NCBI GenBank assembly: GCA_007922195.1
Contig: ML682092.1
Coordinates: forward strand, 1,665,610 to 1,729,609
From: Podocnemis expansa
Lineage: Eukaryota > Chordata > Testudines > Podocnemididae
DNA: 64,000 bases
Reading direction: 5' to 3'
The notes under the pieces were generated by a model, which searched no databases, was not told the origin of the DNA, and was given only the letters and a program-made list of their open reading frames with translations. The first letter of the stretch is position 1, and each line of letters begins with the position of its first letter. Below, piece after piece: positions 23,936-34,685 of the stretch. The translations under genes were made by a program, and so were the position numbers.

Positions 23936-24996
23936 TTTAAAGCCCTCCTCACTAGGTCAGCCAGTCTGCGTCCAAATACGCTCTTCCCCTTCCTCGAAAG
24001 ATGGAGTCCATCTCTGCCTAGCAGTCCTTCTTCCTGAAACAGCAACCCATGGTCGAGGAAGCCAAAGCCCTCCTGACGACACCATCTTCGCAGCCAAACG
24101 TTCATCTCCAGGATGCATCTGTCTCTGCTCAGGCCTCTACCCTTGACCGGAAGAATCGAGGAGAACACCACCTGTGCTCCAAACTCCTTCACCCGCGCTC
24201 CCAGAGCCCTGAAGTCACCTTTGATCTACCGAGGATCACCTCTCGCAGTATCATTGGTTCCTACATGGATGAGAAGCATGGGGTAGTAGTCAGAGGGGCG
24301 GATGATTCTCGACAATCCCTCCGTAACGTCTCGGATGCGGGCACCCGGCAGGCAGCATACCTCTCGAGAGATCTTGTCAGGGCGACAGATGGGTGCCTCC
24401 GTCCCCCTCAGAAGTGAGTCCCCAACCACCACAACTCTACGTTTCCTCCTAGCTGTGGTGGCTGTGATCCTCCCAGCCTCGGGGGTGCATGGCCTCTCCT
24501 CTTCCACCTCCTTCACCGTCTCTAGCACCGCATAACGATTCTTCACCACAACCGAGGGTGGGTTTTGGGCAGGGGTGGAGCACTGCCTACCGCCAGAGGT
24601 AACCAGCTGCCAGTGTCCTCCCCCTGCCACAGGCTCCCCATCCAGCTCCAGTGTTGTGGCAGTAGTCTCTGGTACCTTGTCAGTGCCCTCCATCTTGCAC
24701 TTCTCCTCGTGGATGCTGTCGAGGAACTTCTCCAGGGTGTGGATACTCCTAAGCCGAGACACCTCCTCCTGTAACTCTCCCACCTGCCTCCTGAGAGATT
24801 CCACCAGCAGGCACCTGTCACATCGATTCATCTCCCCAGCCTGATCGTTGGAGACAGGGAACTGCAGGCTGCAGTCCCTGCAAGTCCACATCAGGATCTG
24901 GGTAGAGATATCTATGGTCAGGATGTCTGTCTGGCTACAGGCACAGGTGGAGGAGACAGAAGGGGTGCTGGCAGCAGTGCGGCTCCTCTTCACCAT
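23932..24996 (-). pseudogene. CR1-a ORF1: zinc-finger/SGNH-esterase protein with one nonsense codon
   Basis: 355 codons from ATG at 24996 to TAG at 23932. The order is an N-terminal Cys-rich part, TCRDCSLQFPVS..NRCDRC as paired CxxC motifs, a leucine-rich coiled-coil (VESLRRQVGELQEEVSRL), a Pro/Thr linker, a basic RRKRR patch, then an SGNH/GDSL hydrolase-like domain with VVVVGDSLLRG (block I), HVGTNDTARG (block III) and DGLHLSRKG (block V Asp-x-x-His). CR1 ORF1 proteins of this type bind nucleic acid, and the esterase domain is proposed to act in particle assembly or membrane interaction. A CAG-to-TAG change at 24226-24228, just after GDPR, truncates it. Copy d has CAG there. Confidence 0.88.
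23935..23941 (-). promoter_or_regulatory. Candidate -1 frameshift heptamer at the ORF1/ORF2 junction (CR1-a)
   Basis: On the minus strand the ORF1 end reads GCT TTA AAC TAG, so T TTA AAC is an X XXY YYZ slippery heptamer abutting the stop. The -1 frame starting CTA GGT CTG is open through the ORF2 endonuclease. Copy d has the identical arrangement at 59923-59929. A 5-bp GGTCT/AGACC inverted repeat lies just downstream. The sequence arrangement is seen directly; frameshifting itself is inferred. Confidence 0.5.
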
Positions 24997-25004
24997 CGTG
25001 GTTT

Positions 25005-25406
25005 CACAAACTCCCTCTCAAACTCCCCTGTTTGCTGTCCCCTGTTCGCAAGCTCCCTCTGGTCGCTCAGCCACTGGCTTTTAAAGCCTTCTCTGCCTAG
25101 GTCAGGCCTGGCCCCTTGTTAAACACACAGGGGAAGGCTGATCACAAGGCTGATTGAGGCTGGTGCACAAAGGTGATCAGGGAACAATGGTGCAAGCAGC
25201 CCCCACCCACAGTAAGAAACAACTAACAGAAGTCAGCTGTAAGGGAAAAGTCAAACAGACAAACACACACAGTTAGCAAACCCTCACCCAAGCACACTCT
25301 GTCCCTTGCTGCTTTCAGCTAGGGGATCGCCTTCACCTCCTTCTCGGGGCTTCACAAACTCCTTCCCTCTCAAACTCCCCTGTTTGCTGTCCCCTGTTCG
25401 CAAGCT
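25005..25406 (-). promoter_or_regulatory. CR1-a 5' region with tandem promoter-like monomers
   Basis: The block around AAAGCCAGTGGCTGAGCGAC..GAACAGGGGACAGC..AACAGGGGAGTTTGAGAGGG appears directly before ORF1 (25127-25005) and again in truncated form at 25406-25345. A spacer containing the GGGTGAGGGTTTGC and CTTACAGCTGACTTC words lies between. Copy d has two full monomers 352 bp apart. Confidence 0.7.
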
Positions 25407-26109
25407 GGTAGAAGTCTTCTGGGTCTTTACACTGTAACACTGCTGGACGCCTGTGTCACATCCTCCTGGCCCAGGGACATCTTGACTGATATGCCATGGG
25501 GCGCCAATTGCACCATCCCTGGCCTTTTCTTTTCTCATTAACCAGCTCGAAGCATCTCCCCTCAGATCTTTCTTGCCTGAATTCAGTAGTTCTTGTTCTC
25601 TTGCACGTTGCTGGGTATTCCAAATTCACAAACCCTTTGGGAATGTGTCTTTGAGTCTTTATGTGGCCTGTTGGAGGGATAATGTTTACCCCTTCTATTG
25701 TTATCTTCATAGGCAGCAGCCATCATGGCAAGCCTGGTGACTTAAGGCTTCCAGAGTTCTTTCGTAAGGTTCACGCTGAAGTGTTCTGTGGCCAGGAATT
25801 AACCCTCTAGCCCTCATACCTTGAGCTATACCCCTCAGGTAGAGCAAACAAATGCATTTTACTCCATGTTAGTCGTGTTGCGTTGATTTAAACTCTGGTT
25901 CAAGGTGACCTTAGTCTGTCCGGTCCACACACGCTTTGCCTTGGGTGGATTGGACTTACCGCTGCTTTGGGTTGGCCCCACAGTTGTAGGTTCTCCATTG
26001 TCAGGCCAAGAGCTGTACTTGGTCTCCTGGTCCCTGTTTGAACCTTGTTCACTGGGCCTTTTTCCAATCTGGCGTGTTTTTGCTGTGCTGAAGGTGGAAA
26101 AGCCAACTC

Positions 26110-26460
26110 TACCCATCAGCATGGCTAGTAGTCACCTATTACTGAATGCATCCAAGCAGCGCTCGAAGAAGAACGGTGGGTTACTCACCAGTAACCATCC
26201 TTGTTTGAGATGGGCTGCTCGGATCCATTCAGGTCCCTCCCTTTCATCCCCACATCTGGAGTTGGCGATTCCTAGGAACTGGAAAGGGGTCAGGAGGCAG
26301 CCATATATATAGCGACTGGGGGGTGGTGGCCACCTGCCCTCTCATGACAGGCTAGGACAAAAGTTTTCTGACCAATCCGGCGCTCCGGCACAGAGACACC
26401 TATTACTGAATGGATCCAAGTAGCCCATCTCGAAGGACAGTTACTGGTGAGTAACCCACC
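26110..26460 (+). promoter_or_regulatory. DIRS-B internal complementary region and 3' terminal repeat
   Basis: 26120-26240 is the internal complementary region spanning both termini. 26241-26400 is the 3' terminal repeat with TATA-like CCATATATATAGCG (26311) and CTAGGACAAAAG (complement of the CTTTTGTCCTAG block at the 5' end). The element ends around GTGAGTAACCCACC. The TATA-like motif points inward on the minus strand here, mirroring the 5' end. Confidence 0.65.
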
Positions 26461-26604
26461 GATATTCCATGTATGTACTTACATTCTGTTTGCTTGAAAA
26501 GGTATTAGAGTCATTTCTTTGGCTTATTGTGAAATGTTTATTTCTTTATACAAGTTCTAATCAGGTGATTTCCCCTGGATTATGATGAGTGCATGGAATA
26601 TAAA

Positions 26605-26900
26605 GAACAGTTTTTTCTGTGGCACTTAAAGATTGAAATTTACTTATTACATGAGCTTTTGTGGAAGAAAATCCCACTTTGTCAGAAGCTCCCATGAAAG
26701 CTCATGCAACAAACAAATTTACTAGTCTTTAAGTGCCACAGAACTCCTTGTTTATTTTTCCTGAAGTAGACTAATAAAGCTACACCTTTGGATCCTGGAA
26801 TATTGTGAAGATTCAAAGGGGCAGCCATGTTAGTGTGCTGCAGCAAAACAAACAAGGAGTCCTGTGGCACTTTTAAAGAGTGACAAGAATGATTATTAGA
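26605..26900. repeat. Dispersed repeat 'gtgccacag..ctccttgttt', two inverted pieces
   Basis: 26605-26790 reads 'gagcttttgtggaagaaaatcccactttgtcag..aagctcatgcaac..aagtgccacagaactccttgttt..tagactaataaagctacacc'. From 26812 the complementary end starts again ('ttcaaaggggcagccatgttag..acaaacaaggagtcctgtggcac'). The two ends are inverted repeats of each other, so this is probably a MITE family with long inverted ends. Class unassigned. Confidence 0.55.
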
Positions 26901-27539
26901 AGGATAAATAGATATGGATGCAGTAAACTGACAGAGTGCTAGTCTTGATTCAGCACACAGGACTTTCTCTGCAAGGTGGTCCCCAGACTTGCACAAGGGT
27001 TGCAAAAAATTATGCTCACTGGAGCCCCATCAAACTTATAGGCAACCTGATGCAATTAGCATGCTTATGGGAATGTTTTTAATTTTTATGTTTTCTCTTT
27101 AATGCTGTGCTGTGTTAAAATGATAGGTTACTGACTGTAACCGTCCTTCTTCGAGATGGGCTGCTCACATACATTCAGTTACAGGTGTCTATGTGCCACA
27201 GTGCATGGTACCTCGGAAAGTCTTTAGCGTTAGCCTGTCAGGTCAGGGTGCACGGCCAATGCCCCCTCCACGCCGTGGCCACAGCTATATAGGTGACCGT
27301 GACCCTCACCCTCCCACTCCCATATACCTTTGCCAACTCTGTTAGTGGGGACGGTGGGAGGGACCTGAATGTATGTGAGCAGCCCATCTTGAAGAAGGAC
27401 AGTTGTGGTGAGTAACCAACCATTCTCCTTCGAGCGCTGCTCACATCATTCAATTACAGGTGACTGCTAGCCATACCCAAGAATGGTGGGAGGAGTTACA
27501 GTCTACCCACACAGAGTACAGCTCTGCCCATAGCGGCAT

Positions 27540-28500
27540 CATCTCTTGCTTGTTGGGCAATAGGATAGTGCATTGTGAATGTATGTACCGACGACCATGT
27601 AGTGGGCTGGCAGATCTCTTGGATCGGGACCTTAGTGAGGAAGGCCATGGAAAACGCCTGAGCTCAGGTAGAGTGGGCTCTCACAGTCTCTGGGAGAGGT
27701 GTGTTTGACCTTCTGTAGCAGTCTTTAATGCAGTTCACAATCCATTTGGAGATGCATTGGGAAGATACTGGAGAACCTCTCATGCGTTCTGCGACCGCCA
27801 CAAACAGTTGGGAGGTCTTGTGGAAGGATCGTGTGGGCTTAATATAGATTAGGAGTGCTCTTCTCACATCCAGGGTGTGCCACCGTCTCTGGTTTTCTGT
27901 CACCTGAGGGTCTGGATAAAAGACCGGCAGGGAGATCTCTTGATTCATGTGGAAGGGAGTGGCAACCTTGGGCAAGAACGAAGGCTGGTGATGCAGGACC
28001 ACCTTGTCCAGGAAGAAAACCATATATGGGGGTTCAGAGGATAGGGCTCGTAGCTCTGAGACCCTTCTGGCCGAGCTAATGTCTACCAGGAAAGCCACCT
28101 TCCAGGAGAGCATGAGCAGGGTGGCTGAGTCTAAGGGCTCGTATGGCAGTTCTGTCAGAGCCCGTAGCACCACATTCAAGTCCCACTGCGGAGTGGGGTT
28201 ACAGATGTGGGGAAAAAGTTTTTCCACTCTTTGAGGAATCTATGGCGGATGGGGTGTGAGAAGAGTGGGACCCCATCTATTGTTTGCTGAAAGGCCGAGA
28301 TTGCTGCCAAATACACTTTAAATGAGGACAGGGATAGGCCTTTCTCTCTTAGGTCAAGAAGGTAATCTAAAGTTGTTTGAATTGGTGCGGAGATAGGGTC
28401 TATGTTTTTATCATGGCACCAAGTGGACAAGTGATTCCATTTTGCCATGTAGGTGGACCTGATGGAGGGTTTTCTGCTACCAACCAGGACCTTTTTAACC
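27540..28500 (-). pseudogene. DIRS-C tyrosine recombinase (integrase)
   Basis: The N-terminal SAM-like part (TYMAKWNHLSTWCHDKNI, TTLDYLLDLREKGLS, SFKVYLAAISAF) leads through a frameshift near 28220 into the catalytic domain. That has VLRALTELPYEPLDSA, LLMLSWKVAFLVDISSARR with the box-I Arg in SSARRVSEL, and downstream AHST. The codon after AHST is TGA (27664-27666) exactly where the HxxR motif needs Arg. The frame continues AQAFSMAF..IQEICQPTTWSSVHTFTMHY, ending in the presumed nucleophilic Tyr. This enzyme class inserts the DIRS circle by strand exchange without target duplication. CGA-to-TGA decay explains the lost Arg. The copy cannot make active enzyme. Confidence 0.85.
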
Positions 28501-28614
28501 CTATCCGAGCGTGTCTTTCTTGCTCGCTAAGCCAGAGAGCATCCAGGCTGTCAGGTGCAGGAGGCCCAGACTGGGGTGCTGAAGGCATCCCGAGTCCTGT
28601 GTCAGGAGGTCCAT

Positions 28615-30510
28615 CTACTGGGGGAGGCAGAGTGGGGTCCTCACTGACATGTCTTGAAGGAGAGGAAACCAGTGTTCCCTGGGCCAGTCCGGGGCAATCA
28701 GGATGATGAGTGCCTCATCCGTGAGGGACTTCAGAAGCACCCAGTGAATCAGGGGAATTGGTGGGAAGGCATACATTAGGTCTCCCAACCAGTTGAGGAG
28801 AAAGGCATCGCTGAGAGGCCCTTTCTCCTGACCTCGGAGGGAGCAGAACTGAGGGCATTTGTGGTCCTGTGCCATGGCAAAGAGGGACAATCTGAGGGAT
28901 TCCCCACCTGGTTATCAGTAGGGATAAAACCTCATTGTGGAGGGACCACTCATGATTCGCCAGTGGCTTTCTGCTGAGTCAATCCTCTATGCCATTGTCC
29001 ACCCCGGGGAGATGGGCGGCAGTTGGTGTGATGTGATGGTCTATTGCCAGTTGCCAGAGCTTGGTCGCTTCCTCGCAGAGGACCAGGGAGTGGACTCCCC
29101 CTTTGCGGTTCGTGTAGAACATGGCTGCTGTGTTATCTGAGAGGATTTGGATAACTCTGCCCTGGATCTGGTCTAGGAATGTCATGCAGGCCAATATGAT
29201 GGCCCTGAGCTCCTTCCCATTTATGTGGAGGGAGCTGTCCTCAGGGTTCCAGGCACCTTGCATGGAGAGTCTCCCAGACAGGTGGGCACCCCACCCCGAG
29301 TTGGAGGCATCCGTTATCAGGGTCACTGCAGGCTTGGACTCCATGAATGGGATTCCCCCCATCATGAAGTCGAGGTCCTTCCAGATTTGGAAGGACTCCA
29401 GGGCATCTTGGGGTACCGAGATTACCTTGTCGAGACAATTCCTTTCTGGTCGGAAGCTTGTGGTGAACCAGAGCTGGAACGGTCGCATCCGCAGGCGGGC
29501 TGTTCGGATTACCGATGTGGCCACTGCCATGTGCCCCAAGAGCTGCATGCATCTGCGTGCTGTGGTCAGCCCGGGCGCCTGGAGCTCCGTGATGATCATG
29601 CAGATGGACCGAAATCTTGACGGGGCAAGGATGTGATGCCTTGCTGGGCATCTGAGTGTGCCCCAATGAACTCTATGTCCTGAGTGGGGCAAAGCTTGGA
29701 CTTTTGCAAGTGTATGCGGAAGCCCAGGAACTCACATAGGTTCATTACCACATTGACATGGTCTTGTGCTTGTTGACTTGACTTGCCCACTATGAGCCAG
29801 TTGTCCAGTTAGGGGTAGATTCTTACACCCCTCCTGCGTAGGAATGCTGCGACCGGTGCGACACACTTTGTGAACACCCTGGGGGCTAGCGATAACACAA
29901 AGGGGAGGAAGGTGAACTGGTAATGGTGTTGTGCCACTACAAACCTGAGGAACCGCCTGTGGTGGGGCTGAATGGCTATGTGGAAGTAAGCGTCTTTTAG
30001 GTTGAGGCCCCATGAACCACACTCCTGGGGACAGGGAGGGAATGATCTGTGGTAGGGAGACCATGCAGAATTTTATTTTCTTTATGTTTTTGTTGAGAGC
30101 TCTGAGATCTAGAATGGGCCGTAGGTCCCTGTTGGGTCTGGGGACCAGGAAGTAGCAGGAATAGAACCCTTTGCCATGTTCCCCCTTGGGAACCTTTTTG
30201 ATGGCTCCGAGGGAGAGTAACTTCTGGTATTCGGTCTCGAGCTTGCCTAGCAGATCGGGGTTCTCTGAGATCATGCACAGGTACGGTTTCCTTCCTGGGG
30301 GGTTGAGAGGAACTGAATGCGGTATCCTCTGGCCACTGCGTCGAGGACCCACTTGTCCGAAGTGACCTGGGCCCGTCGTGCAGCGAAGTGGCGGAGGTGG
30401 TGGTGGGAGAACAGGGGTTGTAGAACGCTGCCCTCAGAGGGACCGTCAAAAACGCAGTTTGCAGCCCAACGAACGGTCTGACCCCTGTCCACGCCACCCT
30501 GACTGCGAGG
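28615..30510 (-). pseudogene. DIRS-C reverse transcriptase-RNase H
   Basis: The start region carries SDKWVLDAVARGYRIQF, then after a frameshift near 30300 KLLSLGAIKKVPKGEHGKG, YFLVPRPNRDLRPILDLRALN and, in another frame, the palm region. The catalytic box that should read Y-L-D-D is TAA-CTG-GAC-AAC (29811-29800), that is stop-L-D-N. RNase H follows with LITDASNSGWGAHL (Asp near 29310), GKELRAIILAC (Glu near 29210), LSDNTAAMFYTNR and HLPGVDNGIED, then TGA at 28979-28981 where the family has Trp (ADWLSR). The tail region 28890-28615 (KCPQFCSLRGQEKG..DAFLLNW..PDWPREHWFPLLQDM) is the usual connector between RNase H and recombinase. It is identifiable but inactivated. Confidence 0.85.
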
Positions 30511-30589
30511 CGCCCAGCTTACCTCCTTTCCCTGACCGGCCTTTATTCTTGTCCAGGTCCCTGAGGTGGCCCTGGGGAAACTGGAGAGA

Positions 30590-32578
30590 TCTTGGAAACT
30601 GAGTCTGCAGCTGCAGTTGTTGTTTCAGTTGCTGTAGCTGCTGTTGTAGTTGGTGCGATTTCGAGGAATGCCTAACAGGTTGCAGGTGTAGCTCCCGAGG
30701 GACCTCAGAGTGGCCCTCAAGTCCTTCATACCATGCAGCTTCATGTCTGTGGAAGATGAAAAGAGGTTGGGACCTTCGAAGGGAAGGTCCTGAATAATCT
30801 GTTGCATCTTCATGGAGAGAGTGGAATTCTGGAGCCAGGCCAATTGGCGCATCACCACTGCCGATGCCATTGTGCGTGCTGATGTGTCCACTGCATCCCA
30901 GGTTGCCATGAGCGCATCCCTGGACGCTCTCTTTCCCTCGTCCAGCATCTCTTCGAAGTCTCTCAGGCGATCCTCAGGGATGACTGGTCGGAGATTTCAT
31001 AGAACTTCCTGCAGGTTGAAGATGTAGCTTGTCATCACGGCTGAATGTTTTCAGATGTGCAACTGGAGGGCGGCAGAGGAGTAAAGTTTCCTGCTGAGCA
31101 GGTTGAGCCTCCTTGCCTCCTTGTTCTTGGGCATGGTGCTAGGTTTTCTTTGTCTCTCCCTTTGGTTGACTGCGTCAACCACCAGAGACCTTGGGGCCGG
31201 GTGATGAAACAGGAAGGGAAAACCTTCCGGGGAGACAGAATATTTCTTGTCTGCTACTTTGGACACTGGCAGGATCGAGGAAGGCGTTTGCCAGTGTTCC
31301 TGGACAATGCGGAGCACCCAGGTGTGTAAGGGGATTCCGACCTTAGCCAGCGGGGCTCGACAACAAGTGTCAAAGAGGGTGTCATCCTCCACCTGGATCA
31401 CCCCTAGCTTGAGCTTTGGGTTCACCGCCATGCAGCAGAGAAGGTCCTGTTCGACACAAAGATCCCCTTCGTGGTCGCAGACATGTCGATTAATCTCTCG
31501 TCAGGTGACGAAGATGTTGGGGCCCTTGATCTGCTTCATTGTGTAGAATCAAGGTCCGGCTCGTCGTCGGAGAAATCCGAAGACTCCAGTGCAGGCAAAC
31601 GGGTGTAGCGGGAGGAAGTGTCGACTGCTGTCGCGTTCAGCCAGTCGAGGGTCCATTCGTTGTGCGGGGACCTCGACGGTGGCATAGGCGTTATGAGGGG
31701 GGGCAGGTGCTTCCCCCGATGGGTGCCCTTGCTGAGAGCTCAGTGACACGGAGCTTTTGTGGGCTTGCTTTCTGGGGTGCTCCTCCTGGGAGGGAAGAAG
31801 GGGGTCTTCTGAGGCTGACCTGGATGACCCCCCCCCCCCCGACAGTTGGCAGTCCGGTGCCGAGAATTCCTCAGAGAAGTGGTGAGGCGGAGCCGTAGAA
31901 CTTGGGCCTGGTACTGGGTTTGATGATGCCGGGTCAGAGAAAGGTGAGGAGGCCCCGGACGGTGTGGGTGTTGCCGGTGCCAAATCCGATGGTACCAGAA
32001 TTGATGGTACCGGAAGTGGGGTTATCGGCAATCGTGCTGGGTCCAGCGGTACCGGACTTGGTGGCGGCACCAGGCTTGCCGGCAGTGCTGGACTTGTGGG
32101 CAGTGCCGGACTTGTGGGCATTGCCATGTCCAGTGGCGCTGAGGGAGGCGGTGCCATTGTGGCCGGTTGCCTCTTGTTCTGCACCGAAGCTGGATTTAAA
32201 CGCTCTTGGTGAGTCGGGGCCCTAACCCGGGGTAGCTGGAAGGCTACCTGGAGACCGGCGAGGTCAGTGCCTAGATGGTACTGTGGACGGCCTAGATCTA
32301 GGGCCTGTTACCAGGAATCGGTGGGAATCTTGAGCCCAAGCTGATCAAGCATCTGGTGGAGCGCTGGTGGCTCGGCTGTTTTAGAGCGGAGCGGCTCCGG
32401 TCCCCGAAACTAGGCGGAGGCAGCGCTCCCTTGCAAGTCGAGTCCTCCTCGTCAAGGAGCGGCAGATGGGGCAGTCCGCTGTGATGTGGGACTCAACCAA
32501 GCAAGCAAGGCACTTCTCATGCGGATTGTCCATCAGGAAGGCCTTGCAGCATCCTAAGCACAGCTTGAATCCTGACAT
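30590..32578 (-). pseudogene. DIRS-C gag
   Basis: The ATG at 32578 starts MSGFKLCLGCCKAFLMDN, followed by HEKCLACLVESHITADCPIC, the same Cys/His layout as copies A and B. A region of repeated Pro-Ala-Leu words (TSPALPTSPALPASL, about 32110-32040) follows. The C-terminal domain comprises LLSRKLYSSAALQL (about 31085), EEMLDEGKRASRDALMATWDAVDTSARTMASAVV and LQNSTLSMKMQQIIQDLPFEG. Downstream is a Gln/Asn/Tyr-rich stretch near 30640. Frameshifts and stops occur near 31549, 31430 and 31030-30950. Homology to copies A and B shows that they kept this module but not pol. Confidence 0.8.
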
Positions 32579-33869
32579 TTCGAGTTGCACATGAAAAGAC
32601 AGGTCCTTGCGTTTCACAAGATAACTCTCATCCGAACTGACGCTGCGTGGAGGGGGCTTTGGCCATGCGCCCTGACCCGACAGGCTAATGCTAAAGACTT
32701 TCTGAGCTACCGTGCGCTGCGGCACGTAGACACCTGTAACTGAATCATGTGAGCAGCGCTCGAAGGAGAACTCTTAGTTAAGAGGAAGTGAGATGCTGAT
32801 CTCTGCTATGGGGAGATAATGGCTGGGAGTTGGACCTCTTTCGGTGGATGCCCTTGAGGGATGGGGCAGGGAGGAATAGAGGTGCAGTAAGCCTGAAACT
32901 GTGATACCTGTATCAATATTTTTAGAACTACTTCACTGTTACAATCTGGATTTGTGGAAGCTGTATAGAGATTACATTTATTTAAAAAATCGTCAAAGAA
33001 GGAAATAGGTTTATCTTTAACTTTCCCTGAAGTCTAAGGTACCTGTCTTCAGGTGAGATCAGTCTGTGATGAAAAACCAGTTTAACACAAGCAGTTTTTG
33101 GAAGCAGATGAAAAATGCTAACATTAATAATTTCAAAGGAGGAGCAGGGGGAAAAAAAGGTCCATGAATTGCAGATAGTAAGAATGACTTTAAACGAGGT
33201 AATTGACATGAACATTTTAACAAAATAACATTTCACTCTGAATTACTGCTTCTCTAAAAGTTAAAATTGACACTCCATTCCCAGGTTGTGCTTTTTTGCT
33301 CTGGGGGAAGGGGGTGGTGGGTTATTTTGGTTGTTGTTGTTTTCTTTTAAAAACAAGACTGCCTTTTGTGTGAAAAAAGTGCACAGAAAAAGTAATATAG
33401 TTTTACAGTTCAAATGACCGATATTTCCAGATTTAAATCCCAGCAACAGTGGTAGATGAGTTAGTTACATACGTGTACAGAAATTATGGTGAAATGACCT
33501 GGTGCATTTTGCAGTAATTATGCAGTGGGTATGATCTCCCTGACATCTCATGTAACTGATTGATTTGAGGGGGTACATTTCATGTAACTTTAGTTGATTT
33601 GAGGGGGCGCATTTCATGCTCCTTGCCCCGGGTGCCAAAATTCCTAGTTACGGCCCTGCAGGCACCTGCTGGTGAAAGGGACCAGGCAAGTCAGCAGCAG
33701 GGTGGGCAGATTAGGGTGGGATTGGGGCGGGTGGCCCAGGGTGGGGAGGTGGAACAGGCAGTGCGATAGCCCTACAGAAGGCCTCGAAGCCCCTTTGACT
33801 GTGGCTGAGGAGCAGCGCAATCTTGGCCCTGGTGGCAGGACAATGGGGGGGCAAGAGTTCCGAGGAAGG

Positions 33870-34075
33870 GCCATAGCTGGGGTGGCTGGATGGAGGTGTT
33901 CGGGGGGGCAGTGACTGGGGTGGCTGGGGGCAGGTGTTTGGGGGGGTGGTAGGTAGGGTGGCTGGGGGCAGGTGTTGGGGGGACATTAGCTGAACACAAG
34001 CATTTGAGGGGCAGGAGCTGGGGTGGGTGGGGGGCAGGTGTTTAGAGGCAGATGGTGGCAAATAGGTGGGAAGAG
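33870..34075. repeat. Degenerate GGCTGGGGGCAGGTGTT minisatellite
   Basis: Four to five imperfect units of about 45-50 bp share 'gggtggctgggggcaggtgtttgggggg'-like wording. G-rich runs give long meaningless open frames on both strands. Confidence 0.7.
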
Positions 34076-34475
34076 GGGTTGGGAGTTTGTGTCCACCTAC
34101 TTCGTAAGCAGCTGTAGAAACCTGCAGATGCCTACCCAGGCTGGGGCCTGCATATGCATGAAGGGGGCCCAGAGATTTAGGAGGGCTCCAGGGCCTGTCA
34201 AATTATACTTTAACCACTGACCCTGGCTATCTGTGAGCTGTGACACCCTGAGCAGTGAGGCTCCTGCTCTCACATCTCCCTTCTGCCTCCCCTTCCCTCA
34301 GAGTGTCCCCTCCCAACACTCACATCCACCTATGGTCTAGCCTCTTTCTCCCAACTCCTAACCTCCTGGTCTCCTGATTCCCTTGTCCCATGATTCCCCT
34401 GCATCTCCTCATCTGCCCTCCTCCCATCCTGTCCTTCCCCCTTTACCTGCTCTGGCCTCTGTCCTCCCTCTAGCC

Positions 34476-34685
34476 CAGGGGTCTCAAACACGCAGCCCAT
34501 GGGCTGCATGAGGCCCCTAAAACAATTTCCTGTGGCCCACAATGATACTATTGTTTCCGATATTTGCAATATCACTGTATGAGAAGGTTTCAGTGATGCA
34601 GCCCTCAGGCTAACATACTAGTCTTCCTGCAGCCTTATACTAGTCATCATGCGGTCCTCATGGTGATTTGAGTTTGTGACCCCTA
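34476..34685. mobile_element. hAT-type MITE (TIR CAGGGGTCTCAAAC)
   Basis: The left end is CAGGGGTCTCAAACACGC and the right end GAGTTTGTGACCCCTA. Interior words 'gcagcccatgggctgcatgaggcccc' and 'tgcggtcctcatgg' are typical of an amniote hAT MITE. Flanking 8-mers (ctctagcc, ctctgagt) match only partly, so it is old. Confidence 0.7.

Larger units (their letters stand above)
20971..25406 (-). mobile_element. CR1 LINE, near full-length (copy a), inside DIRS-B
   Basis: The 3' end lies at the left with the (ATTCTATG)n tail typical of CR1, which has no poly(A). ORF2, ORF1 and a 5' region with monomer repeats follow in reverse order. The 5' end stops inside a monomer at 25406. The copy is very similar to copy d at 58390-63122 throughout, implying recent activity. 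A 10-N gap at 21697-21706 replaces about 180 bp. I could not find a convincing target duplication. Confidence 0.92.
16321..26460 (+). mobile_element. DIRS-type retrotransposon copy B (gag-only), with nested CR1 and MITE
   Basis: The 5' terminus is CTTCGAGTGCTGCTCGGATG at the left. The 3' terminus is an inverted copy ending CATCTCGAAGGACAGTTACT..GTAACCCACC. The internal complementary region at 26120-26240 joins the complements of both ends (ctcgaagaagaacggtgggttac..atccttgtttgagatggg). Gag occupies 16664-18350. The remaining body (18351-20342 plus 25407-26110) shows no pol motifs. A Harbinger MITE (20343-20746) and a CR1 (20971-25406) inserted later. Removing both leaves an element of about 5.3 kb. 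Confidence 0.8.
27126..32770 (-). mobile_element. DIRS retrotransposon copy C, full gag-RT-RH-YR set
   Basis: 5.6 kb, bounded by inverted terminal repeats. The left end has CCTTCTTCGAGATGGGCTGC..CAGTTACAGGTGTCTATGTGCC..CTTTAGCGTTAGCCTGTCAGG; the right end read in reverse has TTCTCCTTCGAGCGCTGCTC..CAGTTACAGGTGTCTACGTGCC..CTTTAGCATTAGCCTGTCGGG. The internal complementary region at about 27365-27470 joins the complements of both. In minus-strand order the element encodes gag, reverse transcriptase, RNase H and a tyrosine recombinase. All are interrupted by stops or frameshifts. Its terminal sequences differ from copies A/B and D-F, so it is a separate subfamily. It contains no nested insertion. 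Confidence 0.9.

Noticed and set aside
24226..24996. Host gene with GDSL esterase domain
   Set aside because: The frame is CR1 ORF1: it lies in a CR1 with ORF2 directly downstream, and an almost identical copy occurs at 58868.
20971..25406. Target-site duplication for CR1-a
   Set aside because: Compared 'atcctttccaa' with 'ggtagaagtc' at the two junctions and found no shared word beyond chance. The 5' end may be truncated or rearranged.
27664..28500. Prophage or bacterial integrase
   Set aside because: The tyrosine recombinase lies downstream of gag, RT and RNase H between DIRS inverted repeats, so it is a eukaryotic DIRS integrase.
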